64,000 nt of DNA from Arthrobacter zhangbolii (GCF_022869865.1 NZ_CP094984.1:1860001-1924000), one strand, 5' to 3'; shown: positions 8,548 to 18,067, numbered from the stretch's first letter. The notes: generated by a model not told the origin, from the letters alone. Numbers and translations are program-made.

Positions 8548-9351
8548 GTGAGCCTTGAGTACCTAAGCTCCGCCGACGATCCGCGCGTCAGCGACTACAC
8601 CTCCCTCACGGACACCTCCCTGCGGCGCCGCAGGGAGCCTGTTGAGGGCATGTACATTGCCGAGTCCTCCAAGGTACTGCGCCGGGCGGTCGACGCCGGC
8701 CACCGGCCGAGGTCCTTCTTCCTCGCGGAGAAGTGGCTGCCGGACCTGCAGGACATCCTGGACCGTTTCCCCGAGGTTCCGGCCTTTGTCGGCACGGCGG
8801 ACATCCTCGAGGAAATTACCGGCTTCCATCTGCACCGCGGTGCCCTCGCCGCAATGGAACGGCCTGCCCCGCTGGACCTGGCCGCACTGCTGTCCACCGC
8901 ACGGCGCGTTGCCGTTCTGGAAGACATTGTCGATCACACCAATATCGGAGCGATCTTCCGCTCCGCCGCGGCACTGCAGGTCGACGCGGTGCTGGTGACG
9001 CCGCGCTGCGCCGATCCGCTGTACCGGCGTGCCATCCGGGTCAGCATGGGTACCGTGTTCCAGGTCCCGTGGGTACGCCTGACGGACTGGCCCGGCCAGC
9101 TCACCCAGCTGCGGGACGCCGGCTTTGTCACTGCGGCGCTGGCCCTGCGCGAGGATTCCCTGACCCTGGATGAACTCAGCGCACGCCGCGACGAACGCCT
9201 TGCACTGATCCTCGGCACCGAAGGGGACGGACTGTCCGGGAGCACCCTTGCAGGTGTGGACCTGGCCGTGCGCATCCCGATGAGCGGCGGCGTCGACTCC
9301 CTGAACGTGGCAGCCGCCAGTGCCGTGGCCTTTTGGGAGTGCCGGCCGTAG
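8548..9351 (+). CDS. TrmH/SpoU family RNA 2'-O-methyltransferase
   Basis: Protein of 267 residues. The N-terminal region (to about 110) resembles the substrate-binding domain of SpoU enzymes. The C-terminal SPOUT domain has the three motifs: DHTNIGAIFRSAAAL near 130-145, LILGTEGDGL near 224, and the knot strand IPMSGGVDSLNVAAASAVA near 245. It methylates tRNA or rRNA ribose; the target cannot be inferred. The GTG start lies 13 bases after the ABC ATPase stop, so the two are probably co-transcribed. Confidence 0.9.
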   Translation: MSLEYLSSADDPRVSDYTSLTDTSLRRRREPVEGMYIAESSKVLRRAVDAGHRPRSFFLAEKWLPDLQDILDRFPEVPAFVGTADILEEITGFHLHRGALAAMERPAPLDLAALLSTARRVAVLEDIVDHTNIGAIFRSAAALQVDAVLVTPRCADPLYRRAIRVSMGTVFQVPWVRLTDWPGQLTQLRDAGFVTAALALREDSLTLDELSARRDERLALILGTEGDGLSGSTLAGVDLAVRIPMSGGVDSLNVAAASAVAFWECRP

Positions 9352-9441
9352 AGGCCCGCCAAGCGCTTTGCTCTTACCCTGAGGCGGCCCAGGTGCCAGA
9401 CTGTGCCCAGCCAGTCAGTTGGAAAAGCCAGTGGAGCCGCC

Positions 9442-10329
9442 ATGGAAAGCCGTGCGATCGCCAGCCCGGGCCTTGCTCTGGCCCTCGCCGCTGCCCTGCT
9501 CCTTCCCCTTTCAGCCTGCGGGCCGACAGCGGACCAGCTGCGTGCCCGCGAGGAATCGGCCTCAGCCACCCCCCTTCAACCCCGCACGGCTGCCCCGCGT
9601 CCGACAGAGACGCCGGTCCCCACACCGGTTCAGCCAACACCCACCACCCCCGCCCGCGTGGGCGTCACCGGCAGCCAGGCCGGCATGCCCGCGCCTGTGC
9701 AGGACGCCTGCCAGTGGCTGCTGCGCCGTGACACGGCGCCCATGCCCGCTGCCGAAGCCGGGGAGTGCCTGTCCGCCGCCATGGCTGCCGGCGGGGGAGC
9801 AGTGCAAACCCTGGAAACGGAGACCAGCTGGCTGCCGGCGGGCACCTACACCGTTGCCTTCGCCACCACCCCGGAGTTTGCCCTGGAGCTGAACAACGAA
9901 GAGCTGGACGTTCACGTGAGTATCCGGGAGGGGCGCAGGGAGTTACGCCAGGCGGGCTCAGCCGTATCGGCGAATCCCGACGGTACGGCGGAAGAAGCGT
10001 ATGCAGCGGTGATGGCAAACGCCGCCGAACTGACAGTCCGGCCGGAGCGCTTAGCGGGAATGGTGGCCTCGGCCGGGCCGGTGGAGGTGGCATATGCCGC
10101 ACCGCTGGACGGCGCGCTCTTCACCCGGATCAGTGGCAGCTTCGACACCGCAGGCCGGGAGACGCCGCCGGACCCGGCTTCCGGAGCGGAAATACCGGCC
10201 GGCTCCTTCACCCTTTTCCTGGATGACTACTACCGGCCGGTGCGAATTGAAGTTCTCGGGCTGAACCAGGGCATATCCTCGCGGATTACGGCGGTAAACT
10301 CGCAGTGGGGCACCGTCCCTGCTCCCTGA
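9442..10329 (+). CDS. putative lipoprotein of unknown function
   Basis: Secreted lipoprotein of 295 residues. The signal peptide ends in lipobox LSAC (Cys26) and is followed by a low-complexity Pro/Thr/Ala linker to about residue 85, then a folded domain with one Cys pair (C98 region and GECLSAA). I chose the ATG at 9442, which has TGGAG six bases upstream and gives a compact signal peptide. No family recognised. It stands alone between the SpoU gene and rpmE2. Confidence 0.8.
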   Translation: MESRAIASPGLALALAAALLLPLSACGPTADQLRAREESASATPLQPRTAAPRPTETPVPTPVQPTPTTPARVGVTGSQAGMPAPVQDACQWLLRRDTAPMPAAEAGECLSAAMAAGGGAVQTLETETSWLPAGTYTVAFATTPEFALELNNEELDVHVSIREGRRELRQAGSAVSANPDGTAEEAYAAVMANAAELTVRPERLAGMVASAGPVEVAYAAPLDGALFTRISGSFDTAGRETPPDPASGAEIPAGSFTLFLDDYYRPVRIEVLGLNQGISSRITAVNSQWGTVPAP

Positions 10330-10339
10330 CGCCGCGCCC

Positions 10340-10352
10340 GGAAACCGTTTCC
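10340..10352. promoter_or_regulatory. palindrome before rpmE2
   Basis: Perfect inverted repeat GGAAAC-C-GTTTCC about 110 bases before the rpmE2 start and 20 bases before a possible -10 TAGTAT (10373-10378). It could be an operator. It does not look like the Zur box known in other actinobacteria. Confidence 0.3.
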
Positions 10353-10462
10353 ATGCGGAGGCGCTGATGCGCTAGTATGGGTTGCTGGCCGAAAACTCCG
10401 GCCGCTAAAGCTTTTAACCACCTGTGCCTGGCAAAATCCAGGTACCAAAAGAAGGTAAAACT

Positions 10463-10720
10463 GTGAAGTCTGATATCCACCCCAAGTATGCACCGGTTGT
10501 CTTCCGTGACCTGGCGTCCGACACCGCTTTCCTGACGGCCTCCACCGCCACCTCCTCCAAGACGATCGAGTGGGAAGACGGAAACACCTACCCCCTCATC
10601 GAGGTGGAAATCTCCTCCGCATCGCACCCGTTCTACACGGGCAAGCAGCGCATCATGGACTCCGCCGGCCGCGTGGAGCGCTTCAACGCCCGCTTCAAGG
10701 GCTTCGGCGCCAAGAAGTAA
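10463..10720 (+). CDS. rpmE2: ribosomal protein L31 type B
   Basis: 85-residue ribosomal protein with the [19 protein letters not shown] signature of bL31. It contains no cysteine, so it is the zinc-independent (C-minus, type B) form, which in other bacteria replaces the zinc form under zinc limitation. The GTG start has GAAGG eight bases upstream. Single-gene unit with a hairpin terminator. Confidence 0.96.
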   Translation: MKSDIHPKYAPVVFRDLASDTAFLTASTATSSKTIEWEDGNTYPLIEVEISSASHPFYTGKQRIMDSAGRVERFNARFKGFGAKK

Positions 10721-10749
10721 CCCATTTGGGATAAAGAGCATTACTTGGA

Positions 10750-10784
10750 GAAAGGTCCGTCGGCATCTGCCCGGCGGGCCTTTC
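10750..10784 (+). terminator. rpmE2 terminator
   Basis: 14-base stem with two G-T pairs (10750-10763 with 10771-10784) and a seven-base loop, followed by TTTCCCC-type sequence, 30 bases after the rpmE2 stop. Confidence 0.65.
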
Positions 10785-10836
10785 CCCGTCACGGGGCCGA
10801 CCGGTTCCGGCACCGGTTCCAGCAGAGGAGTCCTTG

Positions 10837-11916
10837 ATGGCAAGCGAAGAACAGCACGGCACGCGGCGGCACGGGGAATATAAGGTTCCCGGTGGCAAGC
10901 TCGTGGTGGTGGATTTGGACGTCCGCGACGGCCGGCTGGCTAACGTGTCCCTGGGCGGAGACTTCTTCCTGGAACCGGACGAAGCCCTGCTGGATATCAA
11001 CGCGGCCCTGGAGGGCCTCCCGGCCGAAACCCCGTTCGGTGAGATTGCCGCCGCCGTGCATGCGCGCCTGGCCCCCGACGCAGTGCTCTTCGGTTTCTCT
11101 CCGGAGGCCGTAGCCACCGCGGTGCGCCGCGCCTTGGGGAAGGCAACCGGCTGGGGTGACCACCAGTGGGAAATCATTCCCCCCACGCCGCTGTCCACGC
11201 ATATGCACGTGGCCATGGACGAAGTGCTGGCCGAGGAAGTGGGCACGGGCCACCGGAATCCCACCCTCCGGTTCTGGGAGTGGGAATCGCCCTCAGTGGT
11301 TATTGGCAGCTTCCAGTCATTGAAGAATGAAGTGGACCCCGAAGGCGCCCGGCGCCACGGTGTTACGGTGGTCCGCCGCATTACCGGCGGCGGGGCAATG
11401 TTCATGGAGCACGGCAACGCCATCACCTATTCGATCTATGTTCCGCAGTCCCTGGTGGACGGGCTCAGCTTCGCCGATTCCTACCCGTTCCTCGACGCCT
11501 GGGTGATGGAATCCCTGAAGAAGCTCGGCATCCAGGCCTGGTACGTACCGCTCAACGACATGGCCACGGAGCAGGGCAAGATCGGCGGAGCCGCCCAGAA
11601 GCGCTTCAGCAGCGGCGGCATGCTGCACCACGTCACCATGTCCTACAACATCGATGCGGACAAGATGGTGGAGGTGCTGCGGATCGGCAAGGAAAAGCTC
11701 TCCGACAAGGGCACCACCAGCGCGAAAAAGCGGGTGGATCCCCTCAAGCGCCAGACCGGTCTCTCGCGCGAAGACATCATTGCCACCATGATGGACACTT
11801 TCACCACCCGGTACGGTGCCGTGCAGGCTGGTATCAGCGAGGAAGAGATGGCTCTCGCCGAAGAAAAGGTCAAGGAAAAGTTCAACACGCCGGAGTGGCT
11901 GAACCGGGTACCCTGA
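10837..11916 (+). CDS. lipoate-protein ligase family protein
   Basis: Protein of 359 residues. The first about 110 residues (GGKLVVVDLDVRDGRLANVSLGGDFFLEPDEALLDINAAL) match the small accessory domain found at the C-terminus of bacterial LplA, here at the N-terminus. The catalytic biotin/lipoate ligase domain follows, with RRITGGGAMFMEHGN and the invariant Lys in GKIGGAAQ (K248). It attaches or transfers lipoyl/octanoyl groups to 2-oxoacid dehydrogenases or GcvH. ATG at 10837 has GAGGAG six bases before it. Confidence 0.88.
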   Translation: MASEEQHGTRRHGEYKVPGGKLVVVDLDVRDGRLANVSLGGDFFLEPDEALLDINAALEGLPAETPFGEIAAAVHARLAPDAVLFGFSPEAVATAVRRALGKATGWGDHQWEIIPPTPLSTHMHVAMDEVLAEEVGTGHRNPTLRFWEWESPSVVIGSFQSLKNEVDPEGARRHGVTVVRRITGGGAMFMEHGNAITYSIYVPQSLVDGLSFADSYPFLDAWVMESLKKLGIQAWYVPLNDMATEQGKIGGAAQKRFSSGGMLHHVTMSYNIDADKMVEVLRIGKEKLSDKGTTSAKKRVDPLKRQTGLSREDIIATMMDTFTTRYGAVQAGISEEEMALAEEKVKEKFNTPEWLNRVP

Positions 11917-11997
11917 TCCGCGGTACGGCCGCGGGGCAGAGTGGCCACGGTGCAGTGCGGGCGGGCTGGATGCTACCCCGGCCGCCGGTACCGGGCC

Positions 11998-12003
11998 TAG
12001 ACT
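11998..12003 (+). promoter_or_regulatory. -10 element TAGACT, leaderless-type
   Basis: Hexamer six bases before the ATG at 12010; no Shine-Dalgarno present. Confidence 0.5.
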
Positions 12004-12009
12004 GCGGCC

Positions 12010-12348
12010 ATGGAGAAAAAGTCACTCACTGCCCTCGCCCGCCGGCAGATGGAAACCGCCCGCCAGGCGTCCAGCGGACGCAGTGCCGCCACGGTCTACG
12101 GGGGACACGAACACGTCCTGCGCCAGACAGTCATCGCCCTGCAGGCAGGGTTCATGCTCGATGAGCATGAGAACCCGGGGGAGGCGACCGTCCACGTGCT
12201 CAAGGGCAGGGTCAGCCTGATTTCCGAAGGCATCACCTGGGACGGTTCCGCCGGGGACCTGCTGATTGTGCCGCAGGCGCGGCACTCCCTGAAGGCCCTG
12301 GAGGATTCGGCTGTACTCCTGACGGTCGCCAAGCGGGCAGCGCCCTAG
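12010..12348 (+). CDS. cupin domain protein
   Basis: 112-residue single cupin barrel. Motif 1 is degenerate (HENPGEATVHVLKGRVSLI) and motif 2 is PQARHSLKALED. Such small cupins usually bind a metal; the visible ligands are the His of DEHENPGEATVH and of ARHSL. Substrate unknown. Its own leaderless-type promoter suggests a monocistronic unit. Confidence 0.82.
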   Translation: MEKKSLTALARRQMETARQASSGRSAATVYGGHEHVLRQTVIALQAGFMLDEHENPGEATVHVLKGRVSLISEGITWDGSAGDLLIVPQARHSLKALEDSAVLLTVAKRAAP

Positions 12349-12429
12349 CGTCGCTGCCCTTCAGGTTCACACTGCGCCTCCAGCGTCACTGCCCCTCCAG
12401 CGTCACTGCCCTTCCGGCGTCACTGCGCG
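12344..12429. repeat. 17-base imperfect tandem repeat joining two gene ends
   Basis: Three close copies (12379-12395, 12396-12412, 12413-12429) of a 17-base unit with core GCGTCACTGCC, preceded by two more diverged copies from 12344. The array contains the cupin stop codon at one end and the pepN stop codon at the other. Confidence 0.7.
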
Positions 12430-15041
12430 GCGGCCTGCACCCGCAGCGATCGCAGCAGCTGGTCCTGCGCTTCGATGATGATCCGGCGGAGGGCTGCCGG
12501 TGCGTCGGGATGCAGCTCCAGCCACTCCACGGATTTCTGCACTACCGGGTGGTCCGCCGGGACAGTGCCGGGCAGCGCGTCCTGGTGGCCGGGATACAGT
12601 CCGCCCACCACACGAGAGGCCAGCTCGATGCTGCGGCCTGCCCATACTCCGGCCAGGGAGGAGAAGTAATCCTCTGTGTAGCCGTCCAGCAACTCGTGGC
12701 TGCCGAGCGTAAAGCCGGCAATGGTGGCCGAAAGCAGCTCATTGGACAGGGCATCCGAATGAACGGCGGCCTGCCAGGCCGAGTCCTTGACCGCCGGCTC
12801 GGGGAAGGCTGCGGCAGCGGTGGTGTACCCCACGCGGCCCGACGCCGTGTTGTCCCGTTCCAGCTCCGCGTTCAGTTCCGCACGGTTCGCCAGCCCGGTC
12901 GCCGCCAGGGCCAGCCACAGGCGCCACCGCAGATCGGAATCAACGGTCAGCCCGCTGATGCCGGTACTGCCGTCCAGCAATCCCCGCAGCAGCTGATGAT
13001 GGGTGCTGCTGCGGCGTCCGGCTGCCGCAGCAGCACGGGCCCAGATGACCTGGCGGTCGCTGCCCGGCTCGGCAGCGTGGAGTGCGGAAACCATGGCGGC
13101 ATAGAGCTCCTCGCGCAGCTCTCCGCGGAGCGAAGCAGGCGCGTAGTAGTCCACGGCGGAGAGCGCGTTGTCCAGCAGGACCTGCAGCACCCCTGCACCG
13201 GACTCCTGCGGGGCCACGCGCTGGATGAGCCGGACGTAGTCGCGCGCACTGAGTACACCGTCGCGGACGCTGTTCCACAGGGCGGAGAGGCTGATTGCCC
13301 GGGCCAGGGGATCGGTGAGGCGGTGCAGGGAATCCATCAGCGTCAGCAGTGACTGCTGGTCAAAGCGGATCTTCGCGTACGTCAGATCCTCGTCATTGAG
13401 CAGCAGCAGTGCCGGGCGGCGCCGACCGGTCAGCTCGGGGACCTCGGTCCGGGCGCCCGCCACATCCAGTTCAATGCTGTCGGTGCGGATCAGGAACCCG
13501 GCGTCGTCAAAGTTGTACAGCCCGATGCGGAGCCGGTGCGGCCGCGGAACCTGTTCCCCGCTCACCGGATCCGGTGCGTTCTGGCGGATCACTACCGAGG
13601 TATAGTTCCCGGCGTCGTCGGTCTCCGTCTCCGGCACCAGTACCGGCACCCCGGCGGTCTGCAGCCACTGCCGCGACCACTGGCCCATGTCCCGGCCGGA
13701 AGCCGCTTCCAGGGCAGCCAGCAGGTCCGCCAGCGTGGTGTTGCCGAAGGCATGGTCGCGGAAGTAACCGCGTGCCGCTTCGATGAACGTGTCGAACCCT
13801 ACGTAGGCCACCAGCTGTTTGAGCACCGAAGCGCCCTTGGCGTAGGTGATGCCATCGAAGTTCTGTTTTGCTGCTTCCAGGTTCGGGATGTCAGCGACGA
13901 TGGGGTGCGTGGTGGGCAGCTGGTCCTGGACGTAGGCCCAGGCCTTGCGCCGGTTCGCGAAGCTCACCCAGGAATTGGTGAAATCCGTGGCGCGGTCCAC
14001 CGCGAGGGCGCCCATGTAGTCGGCGAAGGACTCCTTGAGCCACAGATCATCCCACCACGCCATGGTGACCAGATCGCCGAACCACATGTGGGCCATCTCG
14101 TGGAGGATGGTGTTGGCGCGTGCCTCGTACTGGGCTTCCGTGGCCCGGGAGCGGAAGACATACGCCTCGGTGAAGGTCACCAGGCCCGGGTTTTCCATGG
14201 CCCCCAGGTTGTACTCGGGAACAAAGGCCTGGTCGTATTTCCCGAACGGGTAGGGGAAGGCAAAGAGGCGGTGGAAATAGTCCAGGCCCCGTTTGGTGAC
14301 CGCAAAGATGTTCTCCGGATCAAAGTACTCCGCCAGGGAAGACCGGCAATAGGCCGCCAGCGGCACCTGCAGCTCCGAACCGTCCTGCAGTGTCATCGAC
14401 CACTGGTCTTCGGCCCGGTGGTACGGGCCGGCCAGCACGGTGGTGATGTAGGTGGAAATGCGCTGGGTGGGCGCGAACTCCCAGCGGCTCAGGCCGCCGT
14501 CGTCCGTCTGCGTGCGGGAGGTTTCGCTACCGTTGGAGGCTACGTGCCAGCCGGCCGGGGCTGTGACGGAAAAGCTGAAGGAGGCCTTCAGGTCCGGCTG
14601 TTCGAAATTGGCGAACACCCGGCGGGCGTCGGCGGGTTCGTACTGCGTGTACAGGTACGTCTGCCCGTCAGCCGGGTCAACGAAACGGTGCAGGCCCTCG
14701 CCGCTGCGGCTGTACAGCGCCGTACCGTCCACGGTGACGGTGTTTTCTGCCTGCAGGCCGGGCAGATGGATGCGCGAGGAGTCCACGGCGGTGGCGAGGT
14801 CCAGCTCCCGGCCGTTCAGCACCACGGAGGAGATCCCGCCGTGGATGAAATCAAGGAAGGTGGCCGCCCCGGGTTCGGAACAACTGAACACGATGGTGCT
14901 GGTGGACCGGAAACCGGCGGCGCCGGCATCTTCGGCATTACCAAGGTCCAGATGGACGTTGTAGGAGGTCACGGACAGCAGGCGGGAGCGCCGGGCGGCT
15001 TCGTCACGGCTCAGATTCTGGTTGGACACTTGTTCATTCAA
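12420..15041 (-). CDS. pepN: aminopeptidase N
   Basis: M1 zinc metallopeptidase of 873 residues that removes N-terminal residues from peptides. The exopeptidase motif GAMEN is near residue 280, the zinc site HEMAHMWFGD is near 313-322 with the third ligand Glu in LKESFADYMG, and the ERAP1-like C-terminal helical domain fills the rest. Size and motifs fit the actinobacterial PepN of about 850 residues. Its ATG overlaps the stop of the upstream glycosyltransferase-like gene by four bases (ATGA), implying coupling. Confidence 0.95.
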   Translation of the reverse strand: MNEQVSNQNLSRDEAARRSRLLSVTSYNVHLDLGNAEDAGAAGFRSTSTIVFSCSEPGAATFLDFIHGGISSVVLNGRELDLATAVDSSRIHLPGLQAENTVTVDGTALYSRSGEGLHRFVDPADGQTYLYTQYEPADARRVFANFEQPDLKASFSFSVTAPAGWHVASNGSETSRTQTDDGGLSRWEFAPTQRISTYITTVLAGPYHRAEDQWSMTLQDGSELQVPLAAYCRSSLAEYFDPENIFAVTKRGLDYFHRLFAFPYPFGKYDQAFVPEYNLGAMENPGLVTFTEAYVFRSRATEAQYEARANTILHEMAHMWFGDLVTMAWWDDLWLKESFADYMGALAVDRATDFTNSWVSFANRRKAWAYVQDQLPTTHPIVADIPNLEAAKQNFDGITYAKGASVLKQLVAYVGFDTFIEAARGYFRDHAFGNTTLADLLAALEAASGRDMGQWSRQWLQTAGVPVLVPETETDDAGNYTSVVIRQNAPDPVSGEQVPRPHRLRIGLYNFDDAGFLIRTDSIELDVAGARTEVPELTGRRRPALLLLNDEDLTYAKIRFDQQSLLTLMDSLHRLTDPLARAISLSALWNSVRDGVLSARDYVRLIQRVAPQESGAGVLQVLLDNALSAVDYYAPASLRGELREELYAAMVSALHAAEPGSDRQVIWARAAAAAGRRSSTHHQLLRGLLDGSTGISGLTVDSDLRWRLWLALAATGLANRAELNAELERDNTASGRVGYTTAAAAFPEPAVKDSAWQAAVHSDALSNELLSATIAGFTLGSHELLDGYTEDYFSSLAGVWAGRSIELASRVVGGLYPGHQDALPGTVPADHPVVQKSVEWLELHPDAPAALRRIIIEAQDQLLRSLRVQAAAQ

Positions 15042-16786
15042 TCACCTTCACCGTGCTTAGCGCGTCCGGCGGCCCGTCCGGTGCGCGCCGGGCCGCGGTG
15101 TCGAGCGGGGTCCTGTCCGGTGCGCGCCGGCAGGAAACGGCGGCCGAGTGCCTGAAAGGAGACAACGGCCAGGAGAATGAAATACGGGGCGTAGAGGTAC
15201 AGGAAACGGGACCTCGCTTCCGAGAGCAGCAGGAACAGCAGCAGGCCCAGCAGCGCTATCCGCACGGCGGAGAGTTCCGGGCGCAGCAGGACCGGGGTCC
15301 GGAGCGCCAGCGGCACCGCGGCGAGGGCGAGGAGCAGGAACCAGGTTCCCTGCCACAGTGACAGCGTCCAGGGGAAATGGGGCCGGGTATTGCCGAAGAA
15401 GTCCTGGATGGCCTGGTCTGCCGGGTTGTCGGAGACAAAGCCGTTGCCGTCAACGGTGCCTTCACCCCAGGTAAAAAAGGACCCGTCGCCGGTGATCCAC
15501 AGCAGTTTGTGGTTGAGGAACCCCGCGTAGCCTGCCGGTCCCATGGTCTGGACCCGGGCAGCATAAACGTCCAGGCCATGCCGGAACCTCTCCTGCGGGT
15601 CTGCAATCTGCACCGTTGTTTCGGCATCGGACTGGTTGTAGCTGCCGTAGTACGGCCCGTGCGGCCCGGGTGCCTGCTGGGCGCCCACCTTGAGGAAATG
15701 GGTGGCGGGCAGGGCGCGGTCCGTGTCCGGCACCGCGGCGCTGTTCCGCTCAAAGGTGCTGATGCCTGCGTATGCCGCGAGGAAACTGCCCGTGACCACA
15801 GCAAGTCCCGCCAGGAGGCCGGCAGTACCCTGCCTGCCGGGCAGGAGGCAGAGGGCAGTGAGGCCGGCGGCCACCAGGCAGATGAGTACGGTGGGCTTGA
15901 TGCCGTAGCCCACTGCACCGGCAGCGCCGGCAAGGATCCACAGAGGTATCCGGACCTGCCAGTGCCCGCTGCGGCAGGCGGCAAGCAGCAGGCAGAGGAT
16001 CAGGATGGGGAACACCATCCCCACGGTGTCCGAATAGAGCACTCCCGCCCACGGGGAAAAGAGCACAAAGATGCCCAGCGGCAGCAGTGCCAGCACGGCG
16101 GCGCTGGTGCCGGCCAGCATCCGCGCCGCCCAGTACGTCAGCACCGTTACGGCAAAGAGGACGACGGCGTTCAGGAACGCGGCGGCCATCTCAAGGTCCG
16201 TCACGCCCAGGGCAGTGACGAAGCGGAGGTAGGCGGACAGCAGCAGCGCCAGCAGGGTGTTGTTCGGGTTGATGCCGAAATAGGAGGAGAGCGCTGTTTG
16301 TGTGCCCTGGGCCAACCCGGCAGCGGATTCAAAAACAGCATGGGAATCCCAGTCCGCCGGCAGACGCACGGCAAACACCAGCCGGACCTGCAGCGCAAAA
16401 AGACCTGCCCACAGGATCACGCGCATCAGGTTCCGCAGCCCGCGGTGCCGGGAGAGCGCACCGGTACTCCGTTGTTGCAGCAGGTACAGCCCGGCCATCA
16501 GGACCAGGACGGCGCCGGCAGCTGCTGCGGCCCACCCCCGGGGATACTGCGAAAACCCGTAGTGCGGGCTGAGCAGATTGCCGATCACGGACCAGGCCGC
16601 AATCCCGCAGAAGACCAGTCCGGCCGCCGCCGGCAGGCGGGCGGCAAAGGTCAGCCGGGTTCCCGGTCCGTCTGCGGGTCGGCCCGGGCGACGTCCTGCA
16701 CGCCGGTCGCGGCGACGTCCTGCGTCAGTGCCGGAAGGGTGCGCGGAGTCCGGAAGCATTCCGGGCAGGCGGGCATCCGAGGCCAT
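15038..16786 (-). CDS. polytopic membrane protein, GT-C glycosyltransferase-like
   Basis: Protein of 582 residues with about twelve hydrophobic helices. The first periplasmic loop has DWDSHAVFESA, an acidic motif like that of GT-C lipid-linked sugar transferases (PMT/ArnT group). A large loop at about 350-460 is followed by C-terminal helices with SEARSRFLYLYAPYF. The Arg-rich N-terminus is cytoplasmic. I infer transfer of a sugar from a polyprenyl carrier at the outer membrane face, target unknown. Upstream gene of the pepN operon; ATG has GGAG seven bases before it. Confidence 0.72.
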   Translation of the reverse strand: MASDARLPGMLPDSAHPSGTDAGRRRDRRAGRRPGRPADGPGTRLTFAARLPAAAGLVFCGIAAWSVIGNLLSPHYGFSQYPRGWAAAAAGAVLVLMAGLYLLQQRSTGALSRHRGLRNLMRVILWAGLFALQVRLVFAVRLPADWDSHAVFESAAGLAQGTQTALSSYFGINPNNTLLALLLSAYLRFVTALGVTDLEMAAAFLNAVVLFAVTVLTYWAARMLAGTSAAVLALLPLGIFVLFSPWAGVLYSDTVGMVFPILILCLLLAACRSGHWQVRIPLWILAGAAGAVGYGIKPTVLICLVAAGLTALCLLPGRQGTAGLLAGLAVVTGSFLAAYAGISTFERNSAAVPDTDRALPATHFLKVGAQQAPGPHGPYYGSYNQSDAETTVQIADPQERFRHGLDVYAARVQTMGPAGYAGFLNHKLLWITGDGSFFTWGEGTVDGNGFVSDNPADQAIQDFFGNTRPHFPWTLSLWQGTWFLLLALAAVPLALRTPVLLRPELSAVRIALLGLLLFLLLSEARSRFLYLYAPYFILLAVVSFQALGRRFLPARTGQDPARHRGPARTGRAAGRAKHGEGD

Positions 16787-16996
16787 TCAGGCTCCAATCC
16801 ACGGCGCGCGGAAACCCGCCTTCCGTTCCTGATGGGATGGCTGTGCTCCTCCTCGTTGGACACTAGGCGGCGTGCATCCCAGCCACAAGTAGAGGGGCGG
16901 ATTCCGGCCTGCCGGCGCCGCTACCGGCAGTGCGTTCCCCGGCGCCTCCGGTCCTTTCCCTGCACCGGATGCACCAGCTGCCTGAGCTGCCTTCGG

Positions 16997-18067
16997 TCAG
17001 CCGGTAATGGCCACCGCCACGCCCAGCCCCAGCCCCGCCACCAGCGCCCAGGATGCCAGGGCGGCGGCGACGGCACGGATGCCGGAAGCAAAGAGCGCCC
17101 GGACCCGCACCCCGGCGCCCAGTCCGAACAGGGCGGCGGCAAAAAGCAGTTCCTGGAGCACGGATGCCACCTCCAGTGCCGGTGCAGGCAGCAGCCCGAA
17201 GGTACGCACGAGGATGAGGGCGAGGAAGCCGAGCACAAACAGGGGAACCAGCGGCGGCCGCGGACCCGCCCCGGAGCCGGAGGCGCGGTCCGCGCGGCGG
17301 GCCTGCAGTCCCACCGCGGCTGTCATGGGCGCCAACAGCACCACCCGGGCCAGCTTGACCACTACCGCGGCGGCCAGCGCAGCGGTGCCGGCCGTCTGCG
17401 CCGTGGCCACTACCTGGCCGACATCATGCACTGATGCGCCGGCCCAGGTACCGAAAACCACCGGGTCAAGGCGGAGCAACGCTCCGGCCACCGGCAGGGC
17501 GGCGATGGCCAGGGTTCCGCAGAGGGTCACCAGGGCAATCGGCACCACGGTGTCCCCGCTGCGGGACCGGCGGGCGGCAGCAACGGCCCCAATCGCGGAG
17601 ACACCGCAGATGGAGAATCCTGCAGCGATCAGCAGCGGTTCGTCTCCGGGGAGCCGGAACATCCTGCAGATGGCGTAGGTGCCGGCAAAGGCCGTGAGGA
17701 CCAGAAGGACAACCAACCCGAGTGCACCGAACCCCAGGCCGGCAATGTCCACCAGCGACACCTTAAGCCCGAGCAGAACAATGCCGATACGCAGGAATCT
17801 CCGCGCAGCCAGCGCCAGCCCCGGCTTAAGCGGACCGGTTGTTGCCGCGGCCGCACCGGGCAGGTTTGCGGCCACCAGTCCCAGGATCACCGCAGCAGTA
17901 AGTACCGGGACAGCCGGAACCAGCAGATGCAGCAGGAAGGACAGGGCGACGGCGGCCGCAGCCGCCAGCAGCCCGGGCGCGGTCTTTTTGAGCGCGGCGA
18001 ACCCGCGCGGCAGCCGCCCGTCGGCGGGCTGCTGCGGCCGGGGCGGATCAGCGGGGGAATCAGGCAC
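16997..18067 (-). CDS. YeiH family putative sulfate exporter (UPF0324)
   Basis: Membrane protein of about 356 residues with ten or so helices and the family motifs GIVLLGLKVSL, GFSICGVSAIGA and WAGASVHDVGQVVA, which hold the conserved polar residues of UPF0324. Members are called sulfate exporters, on limited evidence. I chose GTG 18067 because the N-terminus then fits the family; the frame is open up to 18181. The 210 bases between it and the preceding minus-strand gene hold nothing recognisable. Confidence 0.85.
   Translation of the reverse strand: MPDSPADPPRPQQPADGRLPRGFAALKKTAPGLLAAAAAVALSFLLHLLVPAVPVLTAAVILGLVAANLPGAAAATTGPLKPGLALAARRFLRIGIVLLGLKVSLVDIAGLGFGALGLVVLLVLTAFAGTYAICRMFRLPGDEPLLIAAGFSICGVSAIGAVAAARRSRSGDTVVPIALVTLCGTLAIAALPVAGALLRLDPVVFGTWAGASVHDVGQVVATAQTAGTAALAAAVVVKLARVVLLAPMTAAVGLQARRADRASGSGAGPRPPLVPLFVLGFLALILVRTFGLLPAPALEVASVLQELLFAAALFGLGAGVRVRALFASGIRAVAAALASWALVAGLGLGVAVAITG

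Noticed and set aside
13536-17434. Very long open frames on the plus strand opposite pepN and the glycosyltransferase-like gene
   Set aside because: They are antisense shadows of high-GC genes with clear family motifs on the minus strand, and their translations are low-complexity Arg/Gly/Pro sequence with no domain.
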